Shown here piece after piece: positions 63,339 through 64,000 of a stretch of 64,000 nucleotides of DNA. The stretch lies in NCBI GenBank assembly GCA_025351385.1, contig JANXWA010000002.1:1-64000 (forward strand), in the 5' to 3' direction. Below the pieces are notes generated by a model. That model did not search any database, was not told where the DNA came from, and saw nothing but the letters and a program-made list of their open reading frames with translations. Within the stretch, counting starts at the first letter, position 1, and every line of letters starts with the position of its first letter. The translations under genes were made by a program, and so were the position numbers. Source of the DNA: Acidimicrobiales bacterium (GTDB lineage Bacteria > Actinomycetota > Acidimicrobiia > Acidimicrobiales > RAAP-2).

Positions 63339-63821
63339 TCAGTCAACCTGGGGTCCCTGCGTCGGCCCGATGGGCAGGTCGGCCCACAGCACGAGCGCGT
63401 CCTCGTGGCTCAGCTCGTAGTAGTTCTTGCGCACACCGACGGGCTTGAAGCCGTAGCGGTAGTACAGCTCGATGGCGCGAGCGTTGGACACCGCCACTTC
63501 CAGCGTCGCTCGCGCGATCCCGCGCACCGTCGCGTCGGCCCACGCCTCGTCGAGCAGGGACGACGCAACTCCCCGGCCCTCGAAGCCGGGCATCGTCCCG
63601 ATCGTGTTGACGTGCAGCTCGTCGAGGACGAACATCACGCCGAGATAGCCCACGATGCGTCCGTCGAGTACGGCCACGGTATAGCGACGGCTCTCGGCGT
63701 TGGCCATCTCGTCCATCAGCATGCCCTTCGTCCAGGGCTCGGGAAACTGCTCACGCTCGATGACGAGCAGCTCGGCGACGTCACGTCGCTCGGCCGCCCG
63801 GATCGCCCAGGGAGTCGTCAC
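63339..63821 (-). CDS. rimI: Ribosomal protein S18-alanine N-acetyltransferase-like (RimI)
   Basis: A 160-residue GNAT acetyltransferase. ELHVNTIGTMPGFEGRGVAS is the acetyl-CoA loop, LEVAVSNARAIELYYRYGFK the C-terminal motif of RimI. The start GTG overlaps the tsaB stop (GTGA). The tsaB-rimI-tsaD neighbourhood is conserved in actinobacteria and supports the call. The exact protein substrate is not shown. Confidence 0.92.
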   Translation of the reverse strand: MTTPWAIRAAERRDVAELLVIEREQFPEPWTKGMLMDEMANAESRRYTVAVLDGRIVGYLGVMFVLDELHVNTIGTMPGFEGRGVASSLLDEAWADATVRGIARATLEVAVSNARAIELYYRYGFKPVGVRKNYYELSHEDALVLWADLPIGPTQGPQVD

Positions 63822-64000
63822 GCGTGGCGCTGGCGCGTGGTGAAGTTCGCCACGGCGTCGGCCTCGCGCAAGTAGAGGGGGGAGAGCGTCTCCTCATTCG
63901 GGCGCGTCGCCCCGATTGCCAGCGCCGCGTGAGGCGACGGCACCGACTGGGCGAAGACCTCGCCATTCGGTACGGCGTCGAAGTCGGCCCGGAAGCGCGC
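63818..64000 (-). CDS. tsaB: tRNA threonylcarbamoyladenosine biosynthesis protein TsaB, C-terminal part
   Basis: The last 60 residues are present; the gene continues beyond the window. The end TLSPLYLREADAVANF matches the TsaB C-terminus (PxYLR). TsaB is the partner of TsaD in the t6A complex. The stop overlaps rimI. Confidence 0.87.
   Translation of the reverse strand, partial: ARFRADFDAVPNGEVFAQSVPSPHAALAIGATRPNEETLSPLYLREADAVANFTTRQRHA

Overview
The window is high-GC, gene-dense chromosomal DNA from an actinobacterium. Actinobacterial markers include the CtaF-type fourth subunit of cytochrome c oxidase, an Sdh1-type succinate dehydrogenase with one large membrane subunit, a GuaB3-type IMP dehydrogenase, the decaprenyl-phosphoryl-arabinose enzymes, an SCO6745-family protein, GTG/TTG starts and apparently leaderless genes. 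I infer an acidimicrobial lineage (Acidimicrobiia or a relative), but only the phylum is secure. There are no rRNA genes, no CRISPR array and no complete mobile element.

Layout. 1-7.8 kb: tRNA-Glu(CUC) and tRNA-Gln(CUG) separated by a perfect hairpin, a DUF218 protein coupled to gltX, a ferredoxin, an aldo/keto reductase, the three-gene proton-translocating transhydrogenase pntAA-pntAB-pntB, ogt and a small membrane protein. 7.8-15.8 kb: an SCO6745-family protein, an OmpR-type two-component system, an unusual DoxX-Rieske fusion, a DedA protein, a degenerate GH1-like protein, an enoyl-CoA hydratase, a CopD-like protein and azlCD. 15.8-23.2 kb: tatA, the cytochrome oxidase genes ctaC-ctaD-ctaF, and an sdhC-sdhA-sdhB operon with an SCP2 protein. 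23.2-25.3 kb: a nucleoside phosphorylase, then a scar in which a padR regulator is cut by an IS607-type recombinase remnant.

25.3-34.4 kb is a minus-strand block for the TCA cycle, one-carbon metabolism and purine synthesis (mdh, icd, metF, cupin, folD, purH, purN, sucD, sucC, B12-binding subunit). 34.4-38.7 kb makes decaprenyl-phosphoryl-arabinose (UbiA-type transferase, dprE1, dprE2) and ends in a phosphodiester glycosidase-like protein. 38.7-43.7 kb is guaB3-guaA-pcrA. Then come a NUDIX hydrolase, an MMPL transporter, a VTT protein, a SHOCT protein and a methyltransferase. 48.6-51.0 kb is an arsenic resistance locus: arsR diverges from arsI-acr3-arsC across paired operators. 51-57.5 kb holds a conserved hypothetical, an OsmC protein, a DUF998-like membrane protein, a sulfur operon (SQR-like, TusE, DsrE), a DHA2 efflux pump and a secreted neocarzinostatin-fold protein. 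57.8-64 kb holds groES-groEL under two tandem CIRCE operators, an MFS exporter, pdxH, tsaD, rimI and the 3' end of tsaB.

Respiration and carbon flow dominate: malate dehydrogenase, NADP-isocitrate dehydrogenase, succinyl-CoA synthetase and succinate dehydrogenase feed a cytochrome c oxidase, and transhydrogenase balances NADH with NADPH. Many genes overlap by 1-4 bases, which points to translational coupling. Several first-in-transcript genes have a TAnnnT box exactly 6 or 7 bases before the start codon, consistent with leaderless mRNAs. No large unknown cassette is visible. The strongest leads are the DoxX-Rieske fusion, the SQR-TusE-DsrE operon, the pseudo-GH1 protein, the tandem CIRCE sites, the paired ArsR operators and the IS607 scar.
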